64,000 nt of DNA from Microtetraspora sp. NBRC 13810 (GCF_030268685.1 NZ_BSRQ01000030.1:1-64000); one strand, 5' to 3'; positions 25,115-37,722 are shown, counted from the first letter of the stretch. The notes: generated from the letters alone by a model not told the origin. Numbers and translations are program-made.

Positions 25115-25806
25115 GCCGGTCGCTGCGCGTGGTCATCGCCGACGACCAGGCGCTGGTACGCAGCGGGTTCGGCATGATCCTCACCGCCGACGGCATCGAG
25201 GTGGCGGCCGAGGCGGCCAACGGCGCGCAAGCCGTCGCCGCCGTCCAGCGGACCGCCCCCGACGTGGTCCTGATGGACATCCGCATGCCCGAGATGGACG
25301 GCATCGAGGCCACCCGCCGGATCGTCGCGGCCGACACCCGCGGAACGCGCGTCCTCATCCTGACCACCTACGACCTCGACCAGTACGTCTACGCCGCCCT
25401 CACCGCGGGCGCCAGCGGCTTCCTGCTCAAGGACGTCACCCCCGAGCAACTTGTGGCGGCGGTCCGGGTGGTGCGCGCAGGCACCGCCCTGCTCGCCCCC
25501 GCCATCACCCGCCGCCTGGTCGAGCGCTTCACCCGCCCCGACGAAGCGATCCACCGCGACCTGTCCGATCTGACACCCCGCGAGCTGGAGGTGCTGCGCC
25601 TGATGGCCACCGGGCTGAGCAACGCCGAACTGGCCGAACGGCTGATCCTCAGCCCCGCCACGGTGAAGACCCACGTCGCGCGCATCCTGGCCAAGCTGGA
25701 TCTCCGCGACCGCGTCCAGGCAGTGGTACTCGCCTACGAGAGCGGACTGGTCACCCCACACTCGACCGGCCATTCGGCGGATGACCAAGCACTCGACCAC
25801 GCCTGA
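25111..25806 (+). CDS. NarL/LuxR-family response regulator
   Basis: 231-residue partner of the kinase at 23843. The receiver domain spans residues 1-120 (RVVIADDQALVRSGF with the acidic pair; phospho-Asp in VVLMDIRMPEMDG near residue 57; Lys in ASGFLLKDVTPEQL). The LuxR-type helix-turn-helix spans about 160-220 (LTPRELEVLRLMATGLSNAE, LSPATVKTHVARILAKL). GTG at 25111 overlaps the kinase stop codon. A typical pair for sensing envelope stress; the targets are not known. Confidence 0.9.
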   Translation: MSRSLRVVIADDQALVRSGFGMILTADGIEVAAEAANGAQAVAAVQRTAPDVVLMDIRMPEMDGIEATRRIVAADTRGTRVLILTTYDLDQYVYAALTAGASGFLLKDVTPEQLVAAVRVVRAGTALLAPAITRRLVERFTRPDEAIHRDLSDLTPRELEVLRLMATGLSNAELAERLILSPATVKTHVARILAKLDLRDRVQAVVLAYESGLVTPHSTGHSADDQALDHA

Positions 25807-25865
25807 TGGCAGGCGTGGAGGGTTGCGGGATAACTGAGTATCATAGCTTGGGGGCGAGCTGGGCC

Positions 25866-26195
25866 TCCGCCGCCTGGCGCGGGAGCTTCGTTCGCGCCGC
25901 CGAGGTGTGCGGCCTGTACGTCGAGGACCTGGACCTGCGGCTGGACGACGAGCACCTACGCATCCACGGCAAGGGCGGCAGCGTGGGCCACGTGCTGCTC
26001 GACGACCGCGGCTATGTCACCCTGCTCAAGCTGTACCTGGCTCGCGCCGGCTACACCGCAGGGCCGTTGTTCCGGGCCAGTATCAACGACGCCGGCGGGC
26101 CGCTGTCCTACGACGCCGCCCACCACCGCTGGCAGAGCTACTGTGCCGCTGCCGGTGTCGAGATCGACATCCACCAGCTGCGCCACGCCCACCGC
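25866..26195 (+). pseudogene. Tyrosine recombinase catalytic-domain fragment
   Basis: The plus strand encodes VRAAEVCGLYVEDLDLRLDD (first catalytic Arg), LRIHGKGGSVGHVLLDDRGY, and EIDIHQLRHAHRS (HxxRH box). The N-terminal SAM-like domain is missing, and the sequence diverges directly after the second Arg/His, so the terminal His and the nucleophilic Tyr are gone. It is a dead phage- or XerC-like integrase piece joined to a broken DHFR-like gene. Confidence 0.75.
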
Positions 26196-26270
26196 AGCCG
26201 GAGGCCCGATCTTGTGTCACCGTCGGAGTGGACTTCTTCGCGTACCCGCTCGCGTACCCGCTCAGATCGG

Positions 26271-26818
26271 TCAACGGCGCACCCGATAGCGCAGGTGAAG
26301 TACCCGGTTGCCCTGAATCACCACGTCAGGATCCTCCAACAGGTGCTGCGCGTCGACCGACCCGAAGTAGCGCTTGCCGGACCCGAACGCCACGGGTACG
26401 ACGTCCATGCGCACCTCGTCGACCAGACCCGCGGCAAGCACCTGGCCACCGACGTTCGCCAGCGGCGACCTCGACCAAGCGGTCACCCGCAAGCTCCTGC
26501 GCCTTGGCCACGGCTGCCTCGACGCCGTCGACGAAGTGAAACGGCGCCTCGGGGTCCCAGCCCTCGGGCTCCGGCCGGTGTGACACGACGACCACGTGGT
26601 CGATCCCGCCCGGCGGCTTCCCATCCCAGCCGTCCGTCATTTCGAAGACGTGGCGGCCGACGATCGTGACTCCGATCTGGTCCCAGTACGTCCGGGTGTA
26701 GTCGTAGGACGTCTGCGACACCTTCAGCTCGCCGCTCTCGTCCAACGGGACGTCACCGCAGGACAACCAGTCGAACAGCGGTCCGGGCTGGTCATTCTCG
26801 TCCGCGACGACGTTACGC
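26271..26818 (-). pseudogene. DHFR-family protein, frameshifted and 5' truncated
   Basis: On the minus strand NVVADENDQPGPLFDWLSCG, IGVTIVGRHVFEMTDGWDGK, VEAAVAKAQELAGDRLVEVA belong to a RibD_C/DHFR-like protein. Near 26460 the frame shifts and the second half (VDEVRMDVVPVAFGSGKRYF, LHLRYRVRR) continues in the next frame to the stop at 26271. The first ~10 residues are lost where the gene abuts a Tn3 fragment at 26819. It belongs to a different subgroup from the intact DHFR-like gene at 16558. Confidence 0.72.
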
Positions 26819-27055
26819 AGTCGGCAGGTCGGTGAGGTCCAGGCTCCGGTCGGTGCGCAGTTGGATCTCACCGTAGGGGGTCATGTCGGTGTGGAACAGC
26901 GGCGTGAGCCCGCGCCGGTCGGCGTCGGTCAGGACGTTCTCCCACTCGGGTAGGGCGAGGGTGTCCTGGATCATCAGCGTGTTGATCAGACCGAGAGCCG
27001 ACTGGAGAATGTGCAGGCGCTCCGCTCGTCCGCTCGTGACGTACCGGGCGTGGCC
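26819..27055 (-). pseudogene. Tn3-family transposase C-terminal fragment 3
   Basis: The minus strand encodes ERLHILQSALGLINTLMIQD, then LALPEWENVLTDADRRGLTP and LFHTDMTPYGEIQLRTDRSL. This is the extreme C-terminus of a DUF4158-type Tn3 transposase (typically LHLLQSALVYVNTLLLQ..., EDRRGLTPLFW...). The upstream part is missing. It separates the degraded zone from the glutamate uptake operon. Confidence 0.65.
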
Positions 27056-27100
27056 GCGCCGTTGAGGCCGGCCCGGCACGTCACGGGCGAGTTCGGTGGG

Positions 27101-27904
27101 TCATGTGGAGGTCCGGCCGTGCAACCAGTGGGCGAACTTGTCCAGGGAGACGTTGATGGCGATGAAGATGGCGGCGATGACGATGGCCGCGGGGATCACG
27201 TTGGAGAAGTTGGCCGCGATGCCGTTCAGCCCGCGGTCGACGAGTTCGTCGTAGCCGACGATGAGCCCGAGCGCGGAGTCCTTCAGCAGGACGACGAACT
27301 GGCTGATCACCGCCGGCATCATCGCCTTGAGCGACTGCGGGAGCAGCACCAGGCGCATCACCTGGTTCTTGCGCATGCCTACGGCGTAGGCGGCCTCGGA
27401 CTGGCCCCTGGGCAGGCTCTGCACGCCCGCCCTGATGATCTCCGCGATCACCGACCCGTTGTAGAAGGTCAGGCCGAAGACGACGGCGGTGAAGGCGGAG
27501 ATGTTGGTCCCGGTGAGGGCGTACGAACCGAAGAACGCGAAGAAGATGAGCAGCAGGAGCGGCACCGCGCGGAAGAACTCCACCACGGTCGCCGCGGGCA
27601 CCCTGATCCACCGGTGCTCCGACATCCGCGCCGTCGCGAACACCAGCCCGAAGATCCCGGCCAGCACCACACCGGCCAGCGCGGCGCCGAGGGTGCCGGC
27701 CAGCCCGGGCAGAATGAAGGTGGTCCAGACGTCGGCCCGCAGGAACGGCGTCCACTTGTCGGCCGCCCACTGCCCCTTCTCGTCGAAGCGCACGTAGACC
27801 ACGTAGGCCACGGCCAGCAGGCCCAGCGCGATGACGCCGGTCAGGACCCGGTTGCGGCGGATGCCGCGCGGCCCCGGCACCTCGTAGAGGTTGGCGTAAC
27901 TCAT
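27101..27904 (-). CDS. gluD: Glutamate/amino-acid ABC transporter permease (GluD-like)
   Basis: 267-residue inner-membrane permease, one of two that form the channel of a polar amino-acid importer. Five to six membrane segments, and the EAA-type loop that docks the ATPase (GQSEAAYAVGMRKNQVMRLV near residue 165). Its ATG overlaps the stop of the preceding permease gene as ATGA. Order in the operon is ATPase, binding protein, permease, permease, as in the Corynebacterium gluABCD cluster. The transporter would carry glutamate into the cytoplasm; the substrate is inferred from family and gene order. Confidence 0.88.
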   Translation of the reverse strand: MSYANLYEVPGPRGIRRNRVLTGVIALGLLAVAYVVYVRFDEKGQWAADKWTPFLRADVWTTFILPGLAGTLGAALAGVVLAGIFGLVFATARMSEHRWIRVPAATVVEFFRAVPLLLLIFFAFFGSYALTGTNISAFTAVVFGLTFYNGSVIAEIIRAGVQSLPRGQSEAAYAVGMRKNQVMRLVLLPQSLKAMMPAVISQFVVLLKDSALGLIVGYDELVDRGLNGIAANFSNVIPAAIVIAAIFIAINVSLDKFAHWLHGRTST

Positions 27905-28569
27905 CGGGCCACCACCAGGCGCCGGGAGAGCCGGCCGAACGCCAGGCCCATGGGCAGGCAGAGCAGCACGAAGCCGAGGGCGAAGCCGAAGAAGATCTGG
28001 ATCACCTGGTCGCCGTGGGTCTCGATCAGCTCGCGCATCCGCACCGAAGCCTCGGCGACGCCGACCACGAGCGCGATCGTGGTGTTCTTCGTCAGCGCGA
28101 TCAGGATGCTGCCGAGCGGCGCGATCACCGCGCGGAACGCCTGCGGCAGAATGATCAGCCGCAGTGTCCCGAGGAACCCGAGCCCGAGGGAGCGGGCGGC
28201 CTCGGCCTGGCCGACCGGCACGGTGTTGATGCCCGAGCGCAGGGCCTCGCAGACGAAGGCCGAGGTGTAGGCGGTCAGGCCGATCACCGCGAGCCAGAAG
28301 TTGTTGGTCGCCAGGTCGTCCGACAGCTCGACGCCCAGGTTGGCGCCCACCCCCAGGCCGGTGAACAGCAGGACCAGCGTGAGCGGGGTGTTGCGGGCCA
28401 CGCTCACGTAGGTGCCGGCCGCGGAACGCAGAACCGGGAAGGGGGAGACCCGCATGGCCGTCAGCGCCGTACCGAGGAGCAGTGACCCGACGGCGCTGAC
28501 CACGGCCAGCCGCACGGTCATCCAGAAGGCCACCAGGATGGTGTCACCTTCCAGCAGCAGGGCTTCCAT
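27901..28569 (-). CDS. gluC: Glutamate/amino-acid ABC transporter permease (GluC-like)
   Basis: 222-residue permease of the HisM/GlnP family. Membrane segments flank the EAA loop VGQAEAARSLGLGFLGTLRL near residue 123, and VARNTPLTLVLLFTGLGVG lies near residue 58. It starts 4 bp after the binding-protein stop and overlaps the next permease gene by 4 bp, so the stoichiometry of the two permeases is probably enforced by coupled translation. Confidence 0.88.
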   Translation of the reverse strand: MEALLLEGDTILVAFWMTVRLAVVSAVGSLLLGTALTAMRVSPFPVLRSAAGTYVSVARNTPLTLVLLFTGLGVGANLGVELSDDLATNNFWLAVIGLTAYTSAFVCEALRSGINTVPVGQAEAARSLGLGFLGTLRLIILPQAFRAVIAPLGSILIALTKNTTIALVVGVAEASVRMRELIETHGDQVIQIFFGFALGFVLLCLPMGLAFGRLSRRLVVAR

Positions 28570-28573
28570 CCGG

Positions 28574-29410
28574 TCAGTACCTTTCGAGCTGCGGGGCCTG
28601 GGCCACGCTGAACCCGCTCGCGCCCACGCTGGCCTGCAGCGCCTTCTGCCAGCTACCGTCGGAGAACATCTTGGCCAGCGCGTCGTTGACGGCCTGGCGG
28701 CCCTTGGAGTCGTCCTTCTTCAGGCCGACGCCGTACTTCTCGGTGCTGAACGGCTTGCCGACGACCTTGAGCTTGCCGCCGTGCTGGGCGGCGTAGCCGG
28801 CCAGGATGACGTTGTCGGTGGTGAGGGCGTCGAGCTGGCCGCCGAGCACCCGGTCGACGCAGGCGGAGTAGGTGCGCTCCTCCTGCAGCTGGACCTCCTT
28901 GGCGTAGCTTTCCTTGACCTTCTGCGCGGGCGTGGAACCGGCCACGGAGCACAGCTTCTTGCCGTTGAGCTGCTCAGGTCCGGTCAGCGCGGTGTCGTCG
29001 GCCTTGACGAGCAGGTCCTGCCCGGCCACGAAGTACGGCCCCGCGAACGACACCTTCTCCTTGCGCGCGTCGGTGATCGAGTAGGTGGCCACCACCATGT
29101 CGACCTGTCCCTGCTGCAGGAAGGCCTCGCGGTTGGCGGAGACCGTCTCCTTGAACGTGATGTCCTTGGCCTCGACGCCGAGCTCCTTGGCGACGTACTT
29201 GGCGACCTCGATGTCGAATCCGGCGAAGCTTCCGTCGGGGGTGCGCAGGCCGAGCCCCGGCTGGTCGGCCTTGACCCCGATCACGAGCTTCTTGTCGCCC
29301 TGGGCCTTGTCGACGACGGAGGCGTACTCCTGCGCCCCTCCCCCGCAGGCGGTCACGGTGAGCGCGAGCGCGGTGAGGGCGGACAGGACGAGAACGGGTC
29401 TGGTGAGCAT
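28574..29410 (-). CDS. gluB: Glutamate-binding lipoprotein of ABC importer
   Basis: 278-residue solute-binding protein (SBP_bac_3). The lipoprotein signal ends in LTALALTVTACGGGA, with the lipidated Cys near residue 22. Binding-domain motifs include LVIGVKADQPGLGLRTPDGS, FAGFDIEVAKYVAKEL and QGQVDMVVATYSITDARKEK. ATG at 29410 was chosen because it gives a normal signal peptide and has GGGAG upstream. It delivers substrate, probably glutamate, to the two permeases encoded next. Confidence 0.88.
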   Translation of the reverse strand: MLTRPVLVLSALTALALTVTACGGGAQEYASVVDKAQGDKKLVIGVKADQPGLGLRTPDGSFAGFDIEVAKYVAKELGVEAKDITFKETVSANREAFLQQGQVDMVVATYSITDARKEKVSFAGPYFVAGQDLLVKADDTALTGPEQLNGKKLCSVAGSTPAQKVKESYAKEVQLQEERTYSACVDRVLGGQLDALTTDNVILAGYAAQHGGKLKVVGKPFSTEKYGVGLKKDDSKGRQAVNDALAKMFSDGSWQKALQASVGASGFSVAQAPQLERY

Positions 29411-29423
29411 GGGGGGCTCCCTC

Positions 29424-30167
<744 letters not shown>

Positions 30168-30275
30168 GGTGCACTCTCCTTCCGTCCGTCCGCGTTGGCG
30201 CAACCGTAGGAGTCGCGTGTGGCGGGGAAGGAGTTGTGCGCCTTCTGCTCAGTTACATGATCTGTTAACGCGCGC

Positions 30276-31106
30276 TCAGCGCCGGGGTCTGGCCCTGTCG
30301 GCCACCGCGCCGGACGCGCCGATGGTGTTCATGAACACGCTGTCCCACTGGCCGTCGCGGAGAAAACGCGAGATCAGCGCGTTGAGGTGCGCGACGAACG
30401 CCGTGTCGCCCCTGCGCACGCCGATGCCGTACGGCTCGCTGCCGAAAGGCTTGCCCACGAGTTTCAACCTGTCGGGATGCTGGGACAGCAAGCCGCGCAG
30501 AATCGGGTCGTCGGTGCTGATCGCGTCGATCGCGCGCGACTGGAGCGCGGGCAGGCAGTCGCTGTAGATGTCGACGATCGTCAGCTTCGCCTTGGGCACC
30601 AGATGTCTGAGCCGGTCGCCCGAGGTGGAGCCGGTGGCGGTGCACACCCGCTTGCCGTTCAGGTCGGTCATCTCGTCGATGGCCTTGTTGTCGGCTCTGA
30701 CCAGGATGTCCTGGTCGGCGTAGTAGTACGGCTCGGTGAAGGAGACCCGTCTCCGGCGCTCCGGAGTGATCGAGTAGGTGGCCAGGACGATGTCGACGAC
30801 TCCGCGGGCCAGGAAGTCCTCGCGCTGGCGCGGCCTGGTCTCCACGAAACGGATGCCCCGCTCACTGCCCGTCAGGTCCTTGGCCACCAGCCTGGCGATC
30901 TCCGCGTCGAAGCCGGTGATCCTTCCGGTGGCCGGGTCCTTGAAGCCGAACAGGGGATGGTCGAACTTGATGCCGACGGTGAGCACGCCACGCTGCTGGA
31001 TGCGGGCCATGGCCGTACCCTCGGGGAACGCGCCCGCGTCGGCGGCCCCGCAGCCGGTGACGGCGAGGCAGGCGACGACGGCCAGGACAGCTCTGACCAG
31101 CCTCAC
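30276..31106 (-). CDS. Second glutamate-type binding lipoprotein, coupled to a response regulator
   Basis: 276-residue SBP_bac_3 lipoprotein (signal RAVLAVVACLAVTGCGAADA; lipidated Cys ~19). It shares the fold and motifs of the GluB-like protein (GVLTVGIKFDHPLFGFKDPA, GVVDIVLATYSITPERRRRV) but is clearly diverged. It is the last gene of a two-gene unit with the response regulator and overlaps it by 4 bp. It could supply the downstream importer, or present the amino acid to the divergent hybrid kinase; the gene context favours a sensing role. Confidence 0.82.
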   Translation of the reverse strand: MRLVRAVLAVVACLAVTGCGAADAGAFPEGTAMARIQQRGVLTVGIKFDHPLFGFKDPATGRITGFDAEIARLVAKDLTGSERGIRFVETRPRQREDFLARGVVDIVLATYSITPERRRRVSFTEPYYYADQDILVRADNKAIDEMTDLNGKRVCTATGSTSGDRLRHLVPKAKLTIVDIYSDCLPALQSRAIDAISTDDPILRGLLSQHPDRLKLVGKPFGSEPYGIGVRRGDTAFVAHLNALISRFLRDGQWDSVFMNTIGASGAVADRARPRR

Positions 31107-31795
31107 CGCACGCGATACCGGTGCTGGGGGCGGCCCTTGGGGCCGTACCTCAGGTGGGCCTCCACCTGTCCCCGCTCGCTGAGGTGCTCCAGGTAGCGGC
31201 GCGCGGTCGCCCTGCTGATGCCCACGCTGTGGGCCAGCTCCAGCGCCGAGAGGTCCTCGGCCGAGGCGGCGAGCGCGTCGATCACCCTCCGCTCGGTCTC
31301 GGAGGAGATGCTCGGGGGCCTGGATCCGCGTTCGGTGTGCAGCGCGCGGAAAAGCTGGTCGATCTCCTGCTGCTCGGTGAACCTGGCCTGCGCGGCGAGC
31401 CGCTCGGCCGTGGCCGCGTAGCGCACCAGCGTCTCCTCGACCACACCCACCTTCGTGGGCTTGACCAGGTAGTACAGCGCTCCCCGCTGAATGGCCGCGC
31501 TCACCGCCGCCGACTCCCGCCTGGCCGAGATCACGATCACGTCCGTGGGCGGGCGGTCCGGGCGGCGCAGCCGGTGGGCGACCTCCAGGCCGGGCAGATC
31601 GGGCAGGTGGAGGTCCAGGAGCACGAGTTGGGGAGAGAACTTCTGGGCGGCGGCGAGCGCGCCGTGACCGGTGTGCGCGACGCCGACGACCTTGAACCCG
31701 TCGACTCGCTTCACCTGAGCCTTCAACGTCGCTGTGACGACGGGGTCGTCGTCCACGATGAGTACGGTGATGTCCCCCGGTCCAGGCATCGCCAC
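31103..31795 (-). CDS. CitB/DcuR-type response regulator
   Basis: 230-residue regulator. The receiver domain has the acidic pair in TVLIVDDDPVVTATLKAQV, the phospho-Asp in LVLLDLHLPDLPGLE near residue 60 and the Lys in ALYYLVKPTKVGVVE. A winged-helix C-terminus follows (LSALELAHSVGISRATARRY). This class usually pairs with kinases sensing C4-dicarboxylates, citrate or amino acids. It is divergent from a hybrid histidine kinase (31938) and overlaps the binding-protein gene, so the three probably form one signalling unit. Confidence 0.88.
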   Translation of the reverse strand: MAMPGPGDITVLIVDDDPVVTATLKAQVKRVDGFKVVGVAHTGHGALAAAQKFSPQLVLLDLHLPDLPGLEVAHRLRRPDRPPTDVIVISARRESAAVSAAIQRGALYYLVKPTKVGVVEETLVRYAATAERLAAQARFTEQQEIDQLFRALHTERGSRPPSISSETERRVIDALAASAEDLSALELAHSVGISRATARRYLEHLSERGQVEAHLRYGPKGRPQHRYRVR

Positions 31796-31937
31796 TCCCC
31801 GATCTACTGTGAACGCTGGGCGGATTCTAGACCTACCGGGCGCAAAGAGGTCCGGTTTTGCTTGTTTTGCTCAACTCAAGGGCGCTCTGAGCGACAAGTC
31901 CTCTTACTGTGGTGCCGTACGTCGAGGAGGGAGCCCG

Positions 31938-34787
<2,850 letters not shown>

Positions 34788-34889
34788 TGTGACTTTTCCT
34801 CGCCGAAATCAACGGCCGCGAAACTGTTTGATTGCTGACGTCTTTCAGCAAGGTTAAGGTCTGATGTTCTTCAAGGGGGTAGTTGCGTT

Positions 34890-35606
34890 ATGGACGATAC
34901 GACGGGTACACCCAGCCCCACGGCCGGCTCCACCCCGTCGCCGACCGAGTCCTCCTCGCCGAGCGCTCCTCCCACGGGCAGCCCGACCCCCGACCCGCCC
35001 ACGGGCAGCCCGACCCCTGACCCGCCCACGCGGCCCCCGACCGAGCCGCCGACCACCCAGCCCCCCACGACACAGCCCCCGACGACACAGCCGGCCACGC
35101 CGGGCTTTCCCACGGACACCCCGCCGCCGCCCGCCGAATCGCCAAGCGGCAGGCCGCCGACGCCGTCCGCCGCACCGAGCCCTTACTGGCCTCCTGTCGT
35201 CCCCGCCCCGGCCCCGCCCCCCGCCCTCGAAGGGGGGCCGGGCTCGGGTGACCGCGTCTATCTCAACTGGGAGTCGATCCGCGAGCTGGCCACGCTCTTC
35301 GACAGGCTGGGCGATGACGTCGTGGCCTTGCAGGTGCGGGCGACCAGCCTGGCCTCCACCAGTGAGCTGGGCTTGGAGGACGAACAGGGCACCGAGTTCG
35401 CCCGCTGGTACCGCACGAACTACACCTCGCTGACCGGGGACATGACAGGGCTCGCCGAGAGCAACTTCGCGATGGTCGGCCGGCTGGGGGATTTCGAGAA
35501 GGCCTGGCAGTATCTGGAACAGGAGATCATCAAAAGCATGCCGACGTTCGCCGACGTCTCCGAGCCGCCGATCCCACCGGTGCCGGCGCGCAGGACGGGC
35601 GCCTGA
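34890..35606 (+). CDS. Pro/Thr/Ser-rich protein with C-terminal WXG100-like domain
   Basis: 238-residue protein with no signal peptide or membrane segment. Residues 5-115 are almost only Pro, Thr, Ser and Gly, with tandem units such as GSPTPDPPT (twice) and TTQPP (three times). Residues 120-225 form a helical WXG100/ESAT-6-like domain (YLNWESIRELATLFDRLGDD, GTEFARWYRTNYTSLTGDM). The gene overlaps the next WXG-like gene by 1 bp (TGATG), which in turn is followed by a YbaB gene. Such groups accompany type VII secretion in actinobacteria, but no ESX ATPase or membrane component is visible here. An ATG at 34864 is in another frame. Confidence 0.7.
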   Translation: MDDTTGTPSPTAGSTPSPTESSSPSAPPTGSPTPDPPTGSPTPDPPTRPPTEPPTTQPPTTQPPTTQPATPGFPTDTPPPPAESPSGRPPTPSAAPSPYWPPVVPAPAPPPALEGGPGSGDRVYLNWESIRELATLFDRLGDDVVALQVRATSLASTSELGLEDEQGTEFARWYRTNYTSLTGDMTGLAESNFAMVGRLGDFEKAWQYLEQEIIKSMPTFADVSEPPIPPVPARRTGA

Positions 35607-36484
35607 TGTTCGACCCCTTCCAGGTGCTGGCCACCTTCGCGAACGTCCACGTTCCCGAGGCCGACGTCTCCGAGCTGCGGGCCAGAGCCCGGGACCTGCG
35701 CAGGATGGCCGACTCGATCGACGCCCTGGTGACCACGACGGCGAGGGGGGTGTCGGACGTCCTCAGGGCCAACGACAGCAGGGCGGTCGAGAGGTTCGCG
35801 GAGGTGTGGCCGAAGGAGCTCGCCCCGCGCTACGCGATGCTCCAGCAGGGGCTGCGCGACATCGCCGACGCCTGCGACCAGTATGCGGACGTGGTGGAGA
35901 AACACCGGGAGAACCTGTGGATCATCGGTACGCAGCTCGCCGCGATGCTCTTCACCATGATGTTCGGCTACATCTACCCGGCGGCCGGGGCCTGGGCCAA
36001 GGCCAGGTTCGAGAGCCTGGTCTCGCAGGCCGCTCTTCAGAACACGCTGTTCAGGAAGATCGCCCATTCGATCCTGAGCTTCACCGTCGGCGGCCGTGCC
36101 GTGGGCAGCTACTTCGTGCGCGAAGGGCTCGACGCGTTCGCGGACTCCGCGGTGTGGGCCGTTGGCAAGACCGCGGTCCACATGACGAGCTCGGCGGCCT
36201 CGGGCCAGCCCATGGAGAACCCGCTCTGGTACGGGTTCAAGCACTTCTGGGCGGAGATGGCCTACAACGGCGGCAGCAAGGCCATGAGTGACGTGCGCAA
36301 GTTCCTCCCCCAGCACCAGGTCCTCGACACCACGCTCGGGAGCGGCCCCATGGGCAAGTTCGTCCGCAGAACCACGTCAGCCGCCCTCGTCTACCCGTTG
36401 ATCGCCACTGGCGAGCTGACCTGGCAGGGTGCCATGAGGACCGCCATGGCGCACGCACCGCGCGCCTTCATCCTTCGTCGATAG
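35606..36484 (+). CDS. WXG100-like protein with hydrophobic centre
   Basis: 292-residue helical protein. The N-terminal ~110 residues resemble the ESX-type helical hairpin found at the start of CpnT-like and other large WXG effectors (VSELRARARDLRRMADSIDA, then RYAMLQQGLRDIADACDQYA). A hydrophobic segment follows (IIGTQLAAMLFTMMFGYIYP, residues 112-131), and the C-terminal half shows no catalytic motif known to me. The usual toxin domain is not evident. It is co-transcribed with the Pro-rich WXG-like gene and the YbaB homologue. Confidence 0.65.
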   Translation: MFDPFQVLATFANVHVPEADVSELRARARDLRRMADSIDALVTTTARGVSDVLRANDSRAVERFAEVWPKELAPRYAMLQQGLRDIADACDQYADVVEKHRENLWIIGTQLAAMLFTMMFGYIYPAAGAWAKARFESLVSQAALQNTLFRKIAHSILSFTVGGRAVGSYFVREGLDAFADSAVWAVGKTAVHMTSSAASGQPMENPLWYGFKHFWAEMAYNGGSKAMSDVRKFLPQHQVLDTTLGSGPMGKFVRRTTSAALVYPLIATGELTWQGAMRTAMAHAPRAFILRR

Positions 36485-36496
36485 GAGTGCCCACAT

Positions 36497-36805
36497 ATGA
36501 ACACCCTCCCGACCGGCGACCCGGAGTTCGACCGGGCGATGGCCGAGTTCAGGGCGCAGAACACCCGCCTGGACGAGGCCGGACAACGCTTCGAGCAGCT
36601 CAGAGGCCGAGGTAAGGACGCGAGCGGGCACGTCACGGCGGAGGTGCTGCCCAGCGGCAGCCTGGTCGCCCTCACCTTCGACCCGCGCGCCCTCAGGCTC
36701 AGTGCGGCGGACCTGGCCGAAGCCGTCCTGGCCGCCACGAGGGCGGCCGAGGAGGACGCCGGAGCACAGGCCGAGGAGATCGTCACGTTCATGCACGGGG
36801 GGTGA
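36497..36805 (+). CDS. YbaB/EbfC-family DNA-binding protein
   Basis: 102-residue protein with an N-terminal coiled helix (RAMAEFRAQNTRLDEAGQRF), the beta-strand core HVTAEVLPSGSLVALTFDP and a C-terminal helix typical of YbaB nucleoid-associated proteins. It is the third gene of the WXG unit. YbaB-like genes are frequent partners of WXG100 genes in actinomycetes, where their role is not established. ATG at 36497 follows a weak AGGAG. Confidence 0.75.
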   Translation: MNTLPTGDPEFDRAMAEFRAQNTRLDEAGQRFEQLRGRGKDASGHVTAEVLPSGSLVALTFDPRALRLSAADLAEAVLAATRAAEEDAGAQAEEIVTFMHGG

Positions 36806-36844
36806 GCACCGGCCGTGTGCTCCGGAGCCGCGGGGAACAGTCCT

Positions 36845-37200
36845 GCTCGAACGCGCCGGCCGAGAACGGTCCCCGGCCGGCCGCGCGGGCTCTCCTCGAC
36901 TTCCACCGGGACACTTTGTCGCACAAGTGTTCCGGGCTCACCGAGGAACAGCTCAAGACTGCGGCCGCTCACCCTTCTGGGCATAGTCCGGCACATGGCC
37001 GAGTTGGAGCGCTGGCTGCGCTCGCTGTTCACCGGAAAGCCGGAGAACGACCCGTACAGCACCGAGGAAGACCCGGACGCCGCATTCTCGACATCGTGAC
37101 CGCGGACGCCAAGGCCGACCTGGAGCTGGTCCGCCAGGAAATCGAGGCCGTGCCGCTTCGTGACATCGGCGAGTCCTACTTCGAGAGCGGGACCTCGAAC
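36845..37200 (+). pseudogene. DinB-family (DUF664) protein, frameshifted
   Basis: Three segments in two frames together make a DinB-like protein: ARALLDFHRDTLSHKCSGLT and EEQLKTAAA, then (frame changed near 36975) LTLLGIVRHMAELERWLRSL and TEEDPDAAFSTS, then (changed back near 37090) ADAKADLELVRQEIEAV. The order and spacing match intact relatives, so two frameshifts broke one gene. It starts directly after the YbaB gene and the region to 37350 holds nothing else. Confidence 0.65.
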
Positions 37201-37350
37201 AACGCCTGGCCGGCGCCCGGCATGCGGCCCAGTCTCCGCCGGCCGACGCTGACCAGCCGAGCGCCCAGCGCTCCGCTGACGCCGGTCGGGAGCCGGCGTC
37301 AGGGAGTCCTCAGTGGAGTTCTCGGGCGCTGCGGCGGGAGAGCGGGGACG

Positions 37351-37722
37351 CTACTCCTGGTTGCAGGATCCTGACCTGGCCGAGCGGGCGGCGAAGCCGA
37401 AGTTCGGGACGACTCCTCCGGCGGACACCTCACGGTTCGAGCCCTGGAAACCGGGGCTCGAGTAGAAGCACCAGGGCTCCCCAGTGTTGTTGATCGCGCT
37501 GCGGACCGGCGGTGCGAGGTTGGCCTCGTCGCGGATGATGATCTTACGGCTGCCGGTGCCGCCGGGTTCGGTGAAGGCGCAGACCGCAATGATCAATGGA
37601 CAGATGAAGTTGGCCGGGGCCGCGACCGGGGCCGCAGTCGCGGCGGCGGGTGTGGGCAGGGCCAGTCCCGTGCCCGCGGTCGCGGCGGCTGCCGCGACCG
37701 CCGCCCAGCGGATGCGTTTCAT
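37351..37722 (-). CDS. Secreted peptidase-inhibitor I36-like protein
   Basis: 123-residue exported protein. The signal peptide is MKRIRWAAVAAAAATAG followed by an Ala-rich cleavage region near residue 30. The mature part has RSAINNTGEPWCFYSSPGFQ and RSARSGSCNQE, which resemble the Greek-key peptidase inhibitor I36/SMPI family (SxxNxT..WCxYxxxxFxG), and contains four cysteines that could form two disulfides. ATG at 37722 has AAGGAG upstream. It is monocistronic. Confidence 0.65.
   Translation of the reverse strand: MKRIRWAAVAAAAATAGTGLALPTPAAATAAPVAAPANFICPLIIAVCAFTEPGGTGSRKIIIRDEANLAPPVRSAINNTGEPWCFYSSPGFQGSNREVSAGGVVPNFGFAARSARSGSCNQE

Noticed and set aside
34900-35130. Tandem short repeats that could suggest a CRISPR array
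   Set aside because: They are in-frame Pro/Thr codon repeats without spacers of constant length; no CRISPR array or cas gene was seen in the window.
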